A stretch of DNA of 64,000 nt from JACVRX01 sp963819885. Lineage in GTDB: Bacteria; Actinomycetota; Actinomycetes; Jiangellales; Jiangellaceae. How positions within the stretch are numbered: the stretch's first letter is position 1; each line of letters starts with the position of its first letter. A program made the translations under genes and the position numbers. The notes beneath the pieces are model-generated. The model was not told the DNA's origin. It saw only the letters and a program-made list of their open reading frames with translations, and did no database searches. Location of the stretch: the NCBI GenBank assembly GCA_963819885.1, contig CAWFXV010000025.1, positions 1 through 64,000 of the forward strand. The letters are read 5' to 3'. Of the stretch, positions 32,445 through 41,822 are shown piece by piece.

Positions 32445-32837
32445 TCAGGGTACCTCGCGGGAGGTGGCTGACGATCCGGCCGATGAAGCGGCCGGCTGCC
32501 GCCCCAGGACTCGATCGATGGCTGCGGCCACTTCGACGGCGAGGAAGTCGTCAGCACTGCCAGCTGGCGATGACGGCGCGGGCAGGGGGTCAGACCCGGC
32601 GACCGGCGAGTCAGTGATCGGGATGGAATCGCAGTCCCGGCACACCGTCTGACCGAGTCTGCGAACCAGCGCGGTCGAACCACATCGTCGGCATCGGTCC
32701 AGGTCGGTCGTCCAGTCGGCCGCAATCTGGCACTGCGGGCAGATCAGTACCTGCTCGGTTCCACGGACTCCTCGCCGCCAGGGACTGGCGCCGTGGTCCG
32801 GATCGCTCTGACGTGCTCCGCAGCGGTAGCAGGGCAC
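32445..32837 (-). CDS. zinc-ribbon protein of unknown function
   Basis: 130 residues. Three Cys pairs: CYRCGARQ at the start, CPQC near 33 and CRRCGSTALVRRLGQTVCRD (two pairs) near 48-69, followed by a Ser/Pro linker and a helix (VEVAAAIDRVLG). Resembles multi-ribbon nucleic-acid-associated adaptors. Between the tRNA and DUF3052, so chromosomal rather than element-borne. Confidence 0.6.
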   Translation of the reverse strand: MPCYRCGARQSDPDHGASPWRRGVRGTEQVLICPQCQIAADWTTDLDRCRRCGSTALVRRLGQTVCRDCDSIPITDSPVAGSDPLPAPSSPAGSADDFLAVEVAAAIDRVLGRQPAASSAGSSATSREVP

Positions 32838-32883
32838 CGCATGCTCCGTTTCGTCAAGTCGATGGAAAAGATCCAGAGATGGC

Positions 32884-33324
32884 CTATCGGCGTGCTGCGC
32901 GCGGACTCTTCGGCGCGACGAGCTTCACCCCGGACCAGTCCGGGGCGGCTGACACAGTTGTGGTGGTCGACAGGCCGGCAGTTGGCGCGGCGTCGGACAC
33001 GTCGCTGGGGTCGACGTATCCGCCTCGCCCAACCTTGGGCGTCAGCAGCCACACGCTCCCGCCCTCGGTCAGGTCGGTCTTGGCATCCACCAGGGCGTCG
33101 ACTAGGTCGCCGTCGCCCTGGCGCCACCACAGCACGACGAGGTCGGCGACCTCACCGATGCCGGCATCCAGCAGCTCCGACCCGGTGACATCCTCGATTT
33201 CGGCACGCAGGTCGTCGTCGCAGTCCTCGTCCCAGCCGAGTTCCTGGACCACCTGCCCGGACTGCAGCCCGAGTCGGTGCGCCGACTCGTTGCGCTGGTC
33301 GGAGTGGCCCGCGGTCTGGCCCAC
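32884..33324 (-). CDS. DUF3052 domain protein
   Basis: 146 residues from GTG 33324 behind GGGAGG. Core motifs RLGLQSGQVVQELGWDEDCD, DLVVLWWRQGDGDLVDALVD and GGSVWLLTPKVGRGGYVDPS define DUF3052, found next to aceE in actinobacteria (Rv2239c context). It resembles an S-adenosylmethionine-independent Rossmann-like fold without known function. Transcribed away from aceE. Confidence 0.88.
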   Translation of the reverse strand: MGQTAGHSDQRNESAHRLGLQSGQVVQELGWDEDCDDDLRAEIEDVTGSELLDAGIGEVADLVVLWWRQGDGDLVDALVDAKTDLTEGGSVWLLTPKVGRGGYVDPSDVSDAAPTAGLSTTTTVSAAPDWSGVKLVAPKSPRAARR

Positions 33325-33449
33325 CGGTGTTCCTCCCGTTCCTCGCCTGCCCGCCGTCGGCGGACTTCGTGGGCGTAGTCCACCGAAGTGGCAGCCCCGA
33401 GCGCAAGCGAACTGCTCCCTCGATGCCGCCAGCGATGCGTTCGAGAGCC

Positions 33450-33644
33450 TCAGCCCGACGTGGATGCCGGCTCGACCGTCGCGTCCGCGCCGGGAAAGAC
33501 CAGGCCCTCGTGCCCATCGTCGAACCGGACGAGGTACGGGGGGTTACCGTCGCCGCCACGGACCTCCAAGATCTCGCCAACACGATCGACGTTTCCGACC
33601 GTCCTGCCGTGGACATGAAGGCGGTCGCCCACCTGCGCCTGCAT
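33450..33644 (-). CDS. DUF1918 domain protein
   Basis: 64 residues from ATG 33644 behind AGGAGGT. The sequence QAQVGDRLHVHGRTVGNVDR, GEILEVRGGDGNPPYLVRF and GHEGLVFPG is the full DUF1918 SH3-like barrel. Small stand-alone copies are widespread in actinobacteria; role unknown. Divergent from aceE with a 164-bp promoter region between. Confidence 0.88.
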   Translation of the reverse strand: MQAQVGDRLHVHGRTVGNVDRVGEILEVRGGDGNPPYLVRFDDGHEGLVFPGADATVEPASTSG

Positions 33645-33808
33645 GAGGTCACCTCCTACTCGTTGACAACACATCCAAGCCTGCCCCGCCGGGACCGGAA
33701 GAAAAAGCCCCGACGTGACGCATTGCGCCTGGCGGTAGAGGATAGAGACGCCGACCGTCAAAGCCGACGCAGACGCCAGCGCGAGCGTCCTGAACCCTAA
33801 GGATTGTC

Positions 33809-36553
33809 GTGGCCGCAGACCGCTCCCCGATCATCAGCAACGGCTTGCCCAGTCAGCTGCCGGACATCGACCCGGACGAGACCCGGGAATGGCTCGATTC
33901 GCTCGACGCGGTAGTCGACGAGCGCGGTCGCAACCGAGCGCGCTACGTCATGCTCGCCCTCCTGCAGCGCGCCCGCGAGCGGCAGGTGGGAGTCCCCAGC
34001 CTGATCAGCACCGACTACATCAACACGATCCCGCCCGAAGCCGAGCCGTGGTTTCCCGGCGACGAGCACGTCGAGCGACGGCTCCGCGCCTACATGCGCT
34101 GGAACGCCGCGATCATGGTGCACCGCGCCCAGCGGCCGGGGATCGGGGTCGGCGGCCACATCTCCACGTACGCGTCCTCCGCGAGCCTCTACGAAGTCGG
34201 CTTCAACCACTTCTTCCGGGGCAAGAACGACCCCGGCGGAGGAGACCAGATCTTCTTCCAAGGCCACGCCTCGCCCGGCATCTACGCCCGGGCCTACCTC
34301 GAGGGCCGGCTGACGGAAAACCAGCTCGACGGTTTCCGGCAGGAGCTCTCCCACGCCGGGTTCGGCGGCGGTTTGCCGTCCTACCCGCACCCGCGGCTGA
34401 TGCCCGACTTCTGGGAGTTCCCCACCGTCTCGATGGGCCTCGGACCGATCAACGCCATCTACCAGGCGCGGTTCAACCGCTACCTGCACAACCGCGGCCT
34501 CAAGGACACCAGCCAGCAGCGGGTGTGGGCCTTCCTTGGCGACGGCGAGATGGACGAGCCGGAAAGCATCGGGGCCATCGGACTCGCGGCCAGGGAGGAA
34601 CTGGACAACCTCGTCTTCGTCATCAACTGCAACCTGCAGCGCCTCGACGGCCCCGTCCGCGGAAACGGAAAGATCATCCAGGAGATGGAGGCCCTGTTCC
34701 GCGGAGCAGGCTGGAACGTCATCAAGGTGATCTGGGGCCGGGAGTGGGACCCGCTACTGGCTGCGGACACCGACGGCGCACTGGTCAACCTCATGAACGT
34801 GACGCCCGACGGCGACTACCAGACCTACAAGGCCGAGTCCGGCTCATACGTGCGTGAGCATTTCTTCGGCCGCGACCCGCGCACCGCAAAGCTGGTCGAG
34901 AGCATGACCGACGACCAGATCTGGGGGCTCAAGCGCGGCGGGCACGACTACCGCAAGCTGTACGCCGCGTACGCGGCCGCTGCCGCACACACCGGCCAGC
35001 CGACGTTGATCCTGGCGAAGACGATCAAGGGCTGGACCCTGGGTTCGCACTTCGAGGGCCGTAACGCGACTCACCAGATGAAGAAGTTGACTCTCGACGA
35101 TCTCAAGGGGTTCCGGGACCGGCTGCAGATCGACGTCGCCGACGACGCCCTCGACGCCAAGCTCCCGCCGTACTACCACCCCGGCACCGAGTCCGCCGAG
35201 TACGCCTACTTGATCGAGCGACGGCGGCAACTCGGCGGCTTCCTGCCCGAGCGCCACGGCAAGTCCAGCCCACTCGTGCTGCCGGACGACAAGGTCTACG
35301 ACCTGACCCGGCGTGGCTCGGGCAAGCAGTCCGTGGCCACCACGATGGCGCTGGTCCGGCTGCTGAAGGAGCTATTGAAAGACCCCGAGATCGGCCCGCG
35401 GATCGTGCCGGTGATTCCCGACGAAGCGCGCACGTTCGGGCTCGACTCCCTGTTTCCGACGCTGAAGATCTACTCGCCGCACGGCCAGAACTACACGCCG
35501 GTCGACCGTGAGCTGTTCCTCTCCTACCGGGAGGACAAGAAGGGGCACATCCTGCACGAGGGCATCACCGAAGCCGGCTCGGTGGCCTCGTGGACCGCGG
35601 TGGGCACGTCGTACGCGACCCATGGCCTACCGATGATCCCGGTCTACATCTTCTACTCGATGTTCGGCTTCCAGCGCACGGGAGACGCGTTCTGGGCCGC
35701 CGCCGATCAGATGACCCGCGGGTTCGTCCTGGGTGCCACCGCGGGCCGGACGACCCTCAACGGCGAAGGTCTGCAGCACGAAGACGGTCACTCGGTGATG
35801 CTCGCCGCCACCAACCCGGCGGCGATCCACTACGACGCCGCCTACGCCTTCGAGTTGGGGTACATCATGCGCGACGGCTTGCGCCGGATGTACGGCGACG
35901 AACCCGAGAACGTCTTCTACTACCTGACCATCTACAACGAGCCCTATGTGCAGCCGGCCGAACCGGAGAATCTCGACGTCGAGGGTCTGCTCAAGGGCCT
36001 GTACCGGTACAAGGCGTCGGAACTCGGCGAGGGCGAGGACACTCCTCGGGCACAGATCCTCGCCTCCGGCGTCGCGCTGAACTGGGCCTTGGAGGCACAG
36101 CAGCGGCTGGCCGACGAATGGCGGGTCGCCGCGGACGTGTGGTCGGCGACGTCGTGGAACGAACTGCGCCGTGATGCCGTCACCACCGACGAGTGGAACC
36201 TGATGAACCCCGATGGCCCGCCCCGCGTCCCGTATGTCACGCAGCGGCTGGGCGAGGCGCCCGGACCGGTTGTCGCGGTCAGCGATTACATCCGTGGGGT
36301 GCAAGACCAGATCGCGCCGTTCGTGCCGCAGGAGTTCCTGTCGCTGGGAACCGACGGGTTCGGCCTCTCCGACACCAGAGCCGCGTTGCGGCGTCACTTC
36401 AAGATCGACGCCCAGTCGATCGTCATCGGTGTGCTCACTCTGCTCGCCCGGCGCGGCGAAATGCCGTGGGAGACGGTCAAGCAGGCGCACGAGACCTACC
36501 GGATCGACGACGTCACAGCGACCACTGCCGAGGAAGCTGGCGGCGAGACCTGA
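33809..36553 (+). CDS. aceE: pyruvate dehydrogenase E1 component (homodimeric)
   Basis: 914 residues from GTG 33809 behind AAGGAT. Decarboxylates pyruvate with thiamine diphosphate and passes the acetyl group to the E2 lipoyl domain of the pyruvate dehydrogenase complex. The ThDP/Mg motif is GDGEMDEP (244-251) through NLQRLDG (275-281). The substrate-side His/Glu region includes GGHISTYASSASLYEVGFNH near 110-129, and the C-terminal transketolase half includes GEGLQHEDGHSVMLAATNP. Length matches the AceE type of Mycobacterium and Gram-negatives rather than the alpha2beta2 form. Followed by a hairpin and then fasR. Confidence 0.97.
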   Translation: MAADRSPIISNGLPSQLPDIDPDETREWLDSLDAVVDERGRNRARYVMLALLQRARERQVGVPSLISTDYINTIPPEAEPWFPGDEHVERRLRAYMRWNAAIMVHRAQRPGIGVGGHISTYASSASLYEVGFNHFFRGKNDPGGGDQIFFQGHASPGIYARAYLEGRLTENQLDGFRQELSHAGFGGGLPSYPHPRLMPDFWEFPTVSMGLGPINAIYQARFNRYLHNRGLKDTSQQRVWAFLGDGEMDEPESIGAIGLAAREELDNLVFVINCNLQRLDGPVRGNGKIIQEMEALFRGAGWNVIKVIWGREWDPLLAADTDGALVNLMNVTPDGDYQTYKAESGSYVREHFFGRDPRTAKLVESMTDDQIWGLKRGGHDYRKLYAAYAAAAAHTGQPTLILAKTIKGWTLGSHFEGRNATHQMKKLTLDDLKGFRDRLQIDVADDALDAKLPPYYHPGTESAEYAYLIERRRQLGGFLPERHGKSSPLVLPDDKVYDLTRRGSGKQSVATTMALVRLLKELLKDPEIGPRIVPVIPDEARTFGLDSLFPTLKIYSPHGQNYTPVDRELFLSYREDKKGHILHEGITEAGSVASWTAVGTSYATHGLPMIPVYIFYSMFGFQRTGDAFWAAADQMTRGFVLGATAGRTTLNGEGLQHEDGHSVMLAATNPAAIHYDAAYAFELGYIMRDGLRRMYGDEPENVFYYLTIYNEPYVQPAEPENLDVEGLLKGLYRYKASELGEGEDTPRAQILASGVALNWALEAQQRLADEWRVAADVWSATSWNELRRDAVTTDEWNLMNPDGPPRVPYVTQRLGEAPGPVVAVSDYIRGVQDQIAPFVPQEFLSLGTDGFGLSDTRAALRRHFKIDAQSIVIGVLTLLARRGEMPWETVKQAHETYRIDDVTATTAEEAGGET

Positions 36554-36593
36554 CCGACCTTTCCGGAATGACCACGTTCACCACCCCTGCCGA

Positions 36594-36625
36594 TACATCA
36601 CCAGGCCTGCCAGGGTGGTGATGTA
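36594..36625 (+). terminator. hairpin after aceE
   Basis: TACATCACCA (36594-36603) and TGGTGATGTA (36616-36625) are perfect complements with a 12-base loop, 40 bp after the aceE stop and 85 bp before fasR. Most likely a terminator; an operator role for fasR cannot be excluded. Confidence 0.6.
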
Positions 36626-36710
36626 CGTACTCGCCTGCTGATGGCCCGCTTGTAGTCCTGTGACAACTCGGTGGGTGTCCAAGCATCGATTCGCGCGTAC
36701 GCTGCCCGGC

Positions 36711-37949
36711 ATGGCGACCAGCACGCGGGCCGGGGTGCAGGCCGCGGCCCAGGCAGGTAATCGGACCGAAGTCGACAACGCGACCCAGGCCGAGATGCAC
36801 GCCCGGATCGCCCGCCAGCTCGAGCGGGCCTCCGGCACGTTCGCGACGGCATCGATTGCCCGGATGGAGGAGCGGCTTTCTTGGTACCGGGCGATGCCAC
36901 CGGACGAGCGCTCCTGGGTCGGCTTGATCATCCAGGCGGGGATCGCAGCCTTCCTCGACTGGTTTCGCGAGCCCCGGCAGAGCCGCCCAAGGGTCACGGT
37001 CGACGTCTTTGGCACCGCGCCGCGGGAATTGACTCGGGCGATCACCCTCGAGCAGACCGTCGAAATGGTGCGGGTGGCCATCGACGTGGTCGAGGAGGCC
37101 GTCACCAATCTGGTCGAGCAGCAGGACGTCCCCACGGTCCGCGAAGCGGTGCTGAGATATTCGCGGGAGGTTGCCTTCGCGGCGGCCGAGGTCTATGCCC
37201 GGGCCGCCGAAGCGCGAGGCGCATGGGATGCACGACTGGAAGCGCTCGTCGTCGACTCGCTGCTGCGCGGTGAGACCGACGAAGATGTGCGCTCACGCGC
37301 AGCCGCCCTGGGCTGGAGCGCGCACAGCGGAGTCACCGTTGCTGTCGGCCGCACCCCGGCAGGTGAGACCGAACCGGTCATGGCGGCCCTTCGCCGCACT
37401 GCCCGGCAGGCAGGCTATGACGTGCTCACCGGCGTGCAGGGCGACCGGCTGGTTGCCGTGCTCGGCGGCGTCGCCGATCCACAGCAAGCGGCGGCCTCCG
37501 TGGCCGATCACTTCGGACCCGGGCCGTTGGTTGCCGGCCCGCTCGTGCCCGACCTGGCGGCCGCAGCGGCGTCCACCCGCGCAGCCATCTCCGGTCTGCG
37601 CGCCGCGTCGGCCTGGCCCGACGCTCCCCGACCGGTCTCCGCCGACGCGCTGTTGCCCGAACGGGCTCTGGCTGGTGACGGCCACGCCCGCCGGGCCCTC
37701 GTCGTCGACGTGTTCGAGCCGATCGCCCAATCCGGTCCGGTCGTGATCGAGACCCTCGCGGCGTACCTGGAGAACGGCAGCTCCGTGGAGGCCGCGGCCA
37801 GGGTCCTGTACGTGCATCCGAACACGGTGCGATACCGGTTACGCCGGGTGGTCGACCTGTGTGGCCTCACCCCGACGAACCCGCGCGACGCCTTTACGCT
37901 GCGGCTCGCCCTCACCCTCGGCCGGCTCTTTCCGTCATCGAATGGGTGA
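36711..37949 (+). CDS. fasR: PucR-type transcriptional regulator of fatty acid synthesis (FasR)
   Basis: 412 residues from ATG 36711; an in-frame GTG at 36660 would extend it. N-terminal and middle GGDEF-like regions (TAVSVAVGR-like segment SGVTVAVGRTPAGETEPVMA) precede the C-terminal helix-turn-helix of PucR proteins (LAAYLENGSSVEAAARVLYV, HPNTVRYRLRRVVDLCGL). It sits directly upstream of fabD, exactly where Streptomyces FasR (SCO2386), the activator of the fab operon, and mycobacterial Rv2242 lie. Same function inferred. Confidence 0.88.
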   Translation: MATSTRAGVQAAAQAGNRTEVDNATQAEMHARIARQLERASGTFATASIARMEERLSWYRAMPPDERSWVGLIIQAGIAAFLDWFREPRQSRPRVTVDVFGTAPRELTRAITLEQTVEMVRVAIDVVEEAVTNLVEQQDVPTVREAVLRYSREVAFAAAEVYARAAEARGAWDARLEALVVDSLLRGETDEDVRSRAAALGWSAHSGVTVAVGRTPAGETEPVMAALRRTARQAGYDVLTGVQGDRLVAVLGGVADPQQAAASVADHFGPGPLVAGPLVPDLAAAAASTRAAISGLRAASAWPDAPRPVSADALLPERALAGDGHARRALVVDVFEPIAQSGPVVIETLAAYLENGSSVEAAARVLYVHPNTVRYRLRRVVDLCGLTPTNPRDAFTLRLALTLGRLFPSSNG

Positions 37950-38042
37950 GCCCTTCGCTTGTGGGAACCCGCCAATGTTGGTGAGACGACGTTGTGACCG
38001 GCGCGGACGGTCCTACGGGGCAGTAGCGGGGATCGTGGAAGA

Positions 38043-39239
38043 GTGCTCGCCGTCGTCGCTCCGGGTCAAGGGGCCCAGGCTCCGGGCTTTCTCGCGCCGT
38101 GGTTAGAGGATCCGACCTTCGCCACCCGGATCGACTGGCTGTCCGCCGTGGCCGGACTCGATCTCGCTCACTACGGTGCGGAGGCTGACGCAGAAACGAT
38201 TCGCGACACCGCCATCGCGCAGCCACTGCTCGTGGCTGCCGGCATGCTCAGCGCGCTGGCTTTGTTCCCGCACCCGGCCGACGGTTTCAGCAAGGTCGGC
38301 GCGGCGGCCGGGCACAGCGTGGGAGAGATCACCGCGGCCGCCGGTACGCGGGTCATCACCGCTGAGCAGGCGATGGTCTTCGTCCGCGAGCGGGGCCGAG
38401 CGATGGCCGAGGCCGCGAAGAACACTCCGACTGGGATGACGGCGGTAATCGGCGGCGATCCCGACGACGTTCTGGCAATCCTGGACAAGCACGGCTTGAC
38501 GCCTGCCAACGTCAACGGTGCGGGTCAGGTCGTCGCTGCGGGAACGCTCGAGCAACTCGATGCGCTCGCGGCCGAGCCGCCGGCTGGTGCCCGGCTGCGC
38601 CCCCTGTCGGTCGCCGGGGCCTTCCACACCATCCACATGGCCGCGGCGGTCGACGTCCTGCGCCGACACGCGCAGTCCATCAGCACCCACGACCCGCGCA
38701 GCCCGTTGCTGTCAAATCGCGACGGGCGCGTCGTCCACGACGGCCGGGAGGTTCTCGCCCGGCTGGTCGAACAAGTCTCCAACCCGGTCCGCTGGGACCT
38801 GTGTCAGCAGACGATGCAGGAGATCGGGATCACCGGCCTGCTCGAGGTTCCACCGGCAGGCACGCTGACCGGGCTGGCCAAACGTGCTTTGCCCGATGTG
38901 GAGACATTCGCCCTGCGGACTCCAGACCAGCTCGACGACGCCCGATCCTTCGTCGACAAACACGGCCAAGCCAGCCCCATTGACGCCAGCCCAACTTGGC
39001 GGCTCGTCGTCGCGCCGATCAAGGGTGTGTTCACGACGGCGGGCATCGAGGTCGGCGCGCAACTCGACGCGGGCGACACAGTCGGGCGGGTCAGCTCACT
39101 GCGCGACTCTCTCGAGGTGCCGGCCACCCACGGCGGCCGGGTCATCGAGTGGCTGGTCGAAGACGGTGATCCGGTCGCCCCAGGCCAGCCGTTGGTTCGG
39201 CTCCATCCAGCCGCTCCCCAGGAGGTGGCGAGCGTATGA
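38043..39239 (+). CDS. fabD: malonyl-CoA:ACP transacylase with C-terminal lipoyl-like domain
   Basis: 398 residues from GTG 38043. Residues 1-310 are FabD: GQGAQ at 8-12, the nucleophile elbow GHSVGE (Ser92), the Arg and His of the acyltransferase (RGRAMAEAA, GAFHTIHM). It loads malonyl onto AcpP. Residues about 318-390 add a biotinyl/lipoyl-type hammerhead (VVAPIKGVFTTAGIEVGAQL, VPATHGGRVIEWLVEDGDPV) that standard FabD lacks. The acceptor-lysine position reads SSLRDSLEV, with Arg354 in place of Lys, so it is probably not acylated. The stop overlaps fabH (ATGA). Confidence 0.93.
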   Translation: MLAVVAPGQGAQAPGFLAPWLEDPTFATRIDWLSAVAGLDLAHYGAEADAETIRDTAIAQPLLVAAGMLSALALFPHPADGFSKVGAAAGHSVGEITAAAGTRVITAEQAMVFVRERGRAMAEAAKNTPTGMTAVIGGDPDDVLAILDKHGLTPANVNGAGQVVAAGTLEQLDALAAEPPAGARLRPLSVAGAFHTIHMAAAVDVLRRHAQSISTHDPRSPLLSNRDGRVVHDGREVLARLVEQVSNPVRWDLCQQTMQEIGITGLLEVPPAGTLTGLAKRALPDVETFALRTPDQLDDARSFVDKHGQASPIDASPTWRLVVAPIKGVFTTAGIEVGAQLDAGDTVGRVSSLRDSLEVPATHGGRVIEWLVEDGDPVAPGQPLVRLHPAAPQEVASV

Positions 39240-40258
39240 CGGAGGCGACCGCGCGCAAACCGATCCGGACCAGCCGTCGGGTCGGCCACGCTCGCATCCT
39301 CGGTATCGGCGGCTACCGGCCCGCCCGGCTGGTGCCGAATGCCGAGATCGTCGAGAAGATCGACTCCTCCGATGAGTGGATCCGGACCCGGTCCGGTATC
39401 GCCAGCCGGCGGTGGGCCAACGAGGAGGAAACCGTCGTCGCGATGAGTCTTGCGGCGTCGGGCAAGGCACTAGCGCATGCCGGCCTCACACCGGACCAGA
39501 TCGGCTGCGTGGTCGTGTCGACCGTGACACACCTCTACCAGACCCCCTCGGCGGCGGCCGAGATCGCCTACAAGCTGGGAACCGCGCGGGCGGCAGCATT
39601 CGATATCTCCGCTGCCTGCGCCGGCTTCTGCTACGGCTTGTCACTCGGCGCAGACATGGTGCGCGGCGGCACGGCCGAGCATGTGCTGGTGATCGGGGTC
39701 GAGCGGCTGTCCGACCTGACCGACCAGACCGACCGGTCGACCGCATTCATCTTCGCCGACGGCGCCGGTGCCGCCGTTGTCGGACCGTCTGACGAGCCGG
39801 CCATCGGGCCGGTCGTCTGGGGCTCGGACGGCCAGCACCTCGACCTGATCCGGCAGCGGGAGGAGTGGCGCGAGGCGATGTTCGCCCCGGAGGGCCCGCG
39901 GATCCCGCACCTGGTCATGCAGGGCAATTCGGTGTTCCGGTGGGCATCGTTCGAGATGGCCAAGGTGGCACGGGAGGCGATCGACGCCGCGGGCATCACC
40001 CCTGCCGACCTGGACGTGTTCGTGCCGCACCAGGCCAACATGCGTATCACCGACGCGATGGCCCGCGCCATGAAGCTTCCCGAGACGGTCGTCACCGCCC
40101 GTGACATCGTCGAGCAGGGAAACACCTCCGCTGCGTCCATCCCGCTGGCCATAGAACGGCTACTCGAGACCGGGCAGGCGCGCAGCGGCGATCTGGCCCT
40201 GCTCATCGGCTTCGGCGCCGGCCTCGTCTACGCCGCCCAGGTGGTCCGTATCCCCTGA
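39236..40258 (+). CDS. fabH: beta-ketoacyl-ACP synthase III
   Basis: 340 residues; initiates fatty-acid synthesis by condensing acyl-CoA with malonyl-ACP. Catalytic triad present: Cys128 in SAACAGFCYG, His in VFVPHQANMRI, Asn in EQGNTSAASIPLAIERL. The 15-residue N-terminal extension (ATARKPIRTSRRVGH) is slightly longer than in E. coli. Overlaps fabD by ATGA and is 54 bp before acpP, in the fab operon. Confidence 0.97.
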   Translation: MTEATARKPIRTSRRVGHARILGIGGYRPARLVPNAEIVEKIDSSDEWIRTRSGIASRRWANEEETVVAMSLAASGKALAHAGLTPDQIGCVVVSTVTHLYQTPSAAAEIAYKLGTARAAAFDISAACAGFCYGLSLGADMVRGGTAEHVLVIGVERLSDLTDQTDRSTAFIFADGAGAAVVGPSDEPAIGPVVWGSDGQHLDLIRQREEWREAMFAPEGPRIPHLVMQGNSVFRWASFEMAKVAREAIDAAGITPADLDVFVPHQANMRITDAMARAMKLPETVVTARDIVEQGNTSAASIPLAIERLLETGQARSGDLALLIGFGAGLVYAAQVVRIP

Positions 40259-40312
40259 CAACGTCGTCAGCCCAACCGCCCTGCACCACACACCGCACCT
40301 GAGGAGAGACAC

Positions 40313-40558
40313 ATGGCAAGCACCGAGGAGATCCGCAGCGACCTCGCCGACATCGTGAACGAGGTCGCCGGCGTCCCCGCGGCAGACGTGCAACTGGACA
40401 AGTCCTTCACCGACGACCTCGGCATGGATTCGCTGGGCATGGTCGAGGTGGTCGTGGCGGCCGAGGAGAAGTTCGGCGTCAAGATCCCCGACGACCAGGT
40501 CAAGAACCTCGCGACCGTCGGCGACGCCGTCGCCTTCATCGAGCGGGCAGGTGCCTGA
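40313..40558 (+). CDS. acpP: acyl carrier protein
   Basis: 81 residues behind GAGGAGA. Ser40 in DDLGMDSLGMVEVV carries the 4'-phosphopantetheine. Acidic four-helix protein that holds growing acyl chains for the FAS II enzymes. Between fabH and fabF, as in Streptomyces. Confidence 0.97.
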   Translation: MASTEEIRSDLADIVNEVAGVPAADVQLDKSFTDDLGMDSLGMVEVVVAAEEKFGVKIPDDQVKNLATVGDAVAFIERAGA

Positions 40559-40562
40559 GGCG

Positions 40563-41822
40563 ATGACCGCTGCCAGGACCCGTGTCGTCGTCACCGGGCT
40601 GGGCGCCACCACGCCGGTCGGGGGGGACGTCGCGACCACCTGGGAGTCGTTTCTTGCCGGCCGCTCCGGCGTCAGGGTCCTGACCGAGGACTGGGCCGCC
40701 CAATTGCCAGTGCGCATCGCGGCACGAGTTGCCGTCGAGCCGAGCGAGATCATCCCCCGGGTGCGCGCCCGCCGCCTGGACCGCTCCGCACAGTTCGCGG
40801 TGATCGCCGCCCAAGAAGCGTGGTCCGACGCCGGCTTCGAGGGGCTGGCACCGGACAACGGGATCGATCCGGACCGGCTAGGGGTGGTCTGTGCCTCGGG
40901 CATCGGCGGTTTGACAACACTGCTATCCGGCTACGACGTGCTGCTTGAATCCGGGCCCCGCCGGGTCTCGCCGCTCGCGATCCCGATGCTCATGCCGAAC
41001 AGCCCGGCAGCGTATGTCGGAATGGATGTCGGCGCCCAAGCGGGTGTGCACACCCCGGTCAGTGCATGCGCATCCGGGGCGGAGGCGCTCGCCTACGGCA
41101 TGGACATGATCAGGTCCGGACGCGCCGACATCGTGGTGGCCGGCGGCACCGAAGCAGCCATCCATCCACTGCCGATGGCGGCGTTCGCCAACATGATGGC
41201 GCTGTCCAAGCGCAACGACGAGCCCGAGCGCGCAAGCCGGCCCTATGACAAGGGCCGCGACGGTTTCGTACTCGGCGAGGGCTCCGGCATGGTCGTGCTC
41301 GAATCCGCCGAACGCGCGCAGGCTCGCGGGGCGCGGGTGTATGCGGAACTGGCCGGCGCGGGGATGAGTGCGGACTCGCACCACATTGCCCAGCCCGATC
41401 CGTCCGGCGCCGGAGCCGTCAAGGCAATGCGCTTTGCTCTCGCCAACGCCGGCCTGGACACCTCCGACGTCACCCATGTCAATGCACACGCCACCTCGAC
41501 CCCGGCCGGCGACCTCGCCGAGGCGATAGCGATTCGCACCGCCTTCGGGGATGCCACGGGTGAAGTGGCGGTCACCTCGACCAAGTCGATGACCGGGCAC
41601 CTGCTCGGTGGAGCGGGCGCGGTTGAATCCATCGCGGCGATACTCGCGCTGCATCACCGCGTCGCTCCGCCCACGATCAACGTCGACGACCTCGACGACG
41701 AGGTGGACCTCGACGTGATCTCGGGCCAACCTCGCGCCCTTGGCGACGGGCCGCTAGCCGCGCTGAACAACTCGTTCGGCTTCGGCGGTCACAACGTCGC
41801 CCTGGCCTTTCGGAGCGTGTGA
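40563..41822 (+). CDS. fabF: beta-ketoacyl-ACP synthase II
   Basis: 419 residues from ATG 40563, four bases after the acpP stop (a GTG at 40551 would overlap it). Elongating condensing enzyme: nucleophile Cys169 in VSACASGAEALAYG, the two His in NAHATSTPAGD and KSMTGHLLGGAGA, and the C-terminal NNSFGFGGHN. It corresponds to FabF/KasA. Its stop TGA overlaps the ATG of accD. Confidence 0.96.
   Translation: MTAARTRVVVTGLGATTPVGGDVATTWESFLAGRSGVRVLTEDWAAQLPVRIAARVAVEPSEIIPRVRARRLDRSAQFAVIAAQEAWSDAGFEGLAPDNGIDPDRLGVVCASGIGGLTTLLSGYDVLLESGPRRVSPLAIPMLMPNSPAAYVGMDVGAQAGVHTPVSACASGAEALAYGMDMIRSGRADIVVAGGTEAAIHPLPMAAFANMMALSKRNDEPERASRPYDKGRDGFVLGEGSGMVVLESAERAQARGARVYAELAGAGMSADSHHIAQPDPSGAGAVKAMRFALANAGLDTSDVTHVNAHATSTPAGDLAEAIAIRTAFGDATGEVAVTSTKSMTGHLLGGAGAVESIAAILALHHRVAPPTINVDDLDDEVDLDVISGQPRALGDGPLAALNNSFGFGGHNVALAFRSV

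Noticed and set aside
34480..36490. Minus-strand ORFs inside aceE
   Set aside because: Reverse-frame shadows of a clearly identified enzyme.
40923..41729. 268-codon minus-strand ORF inside fabF
   Set aside because: Antisense shadow; fabF is complete with all catalytic residues.
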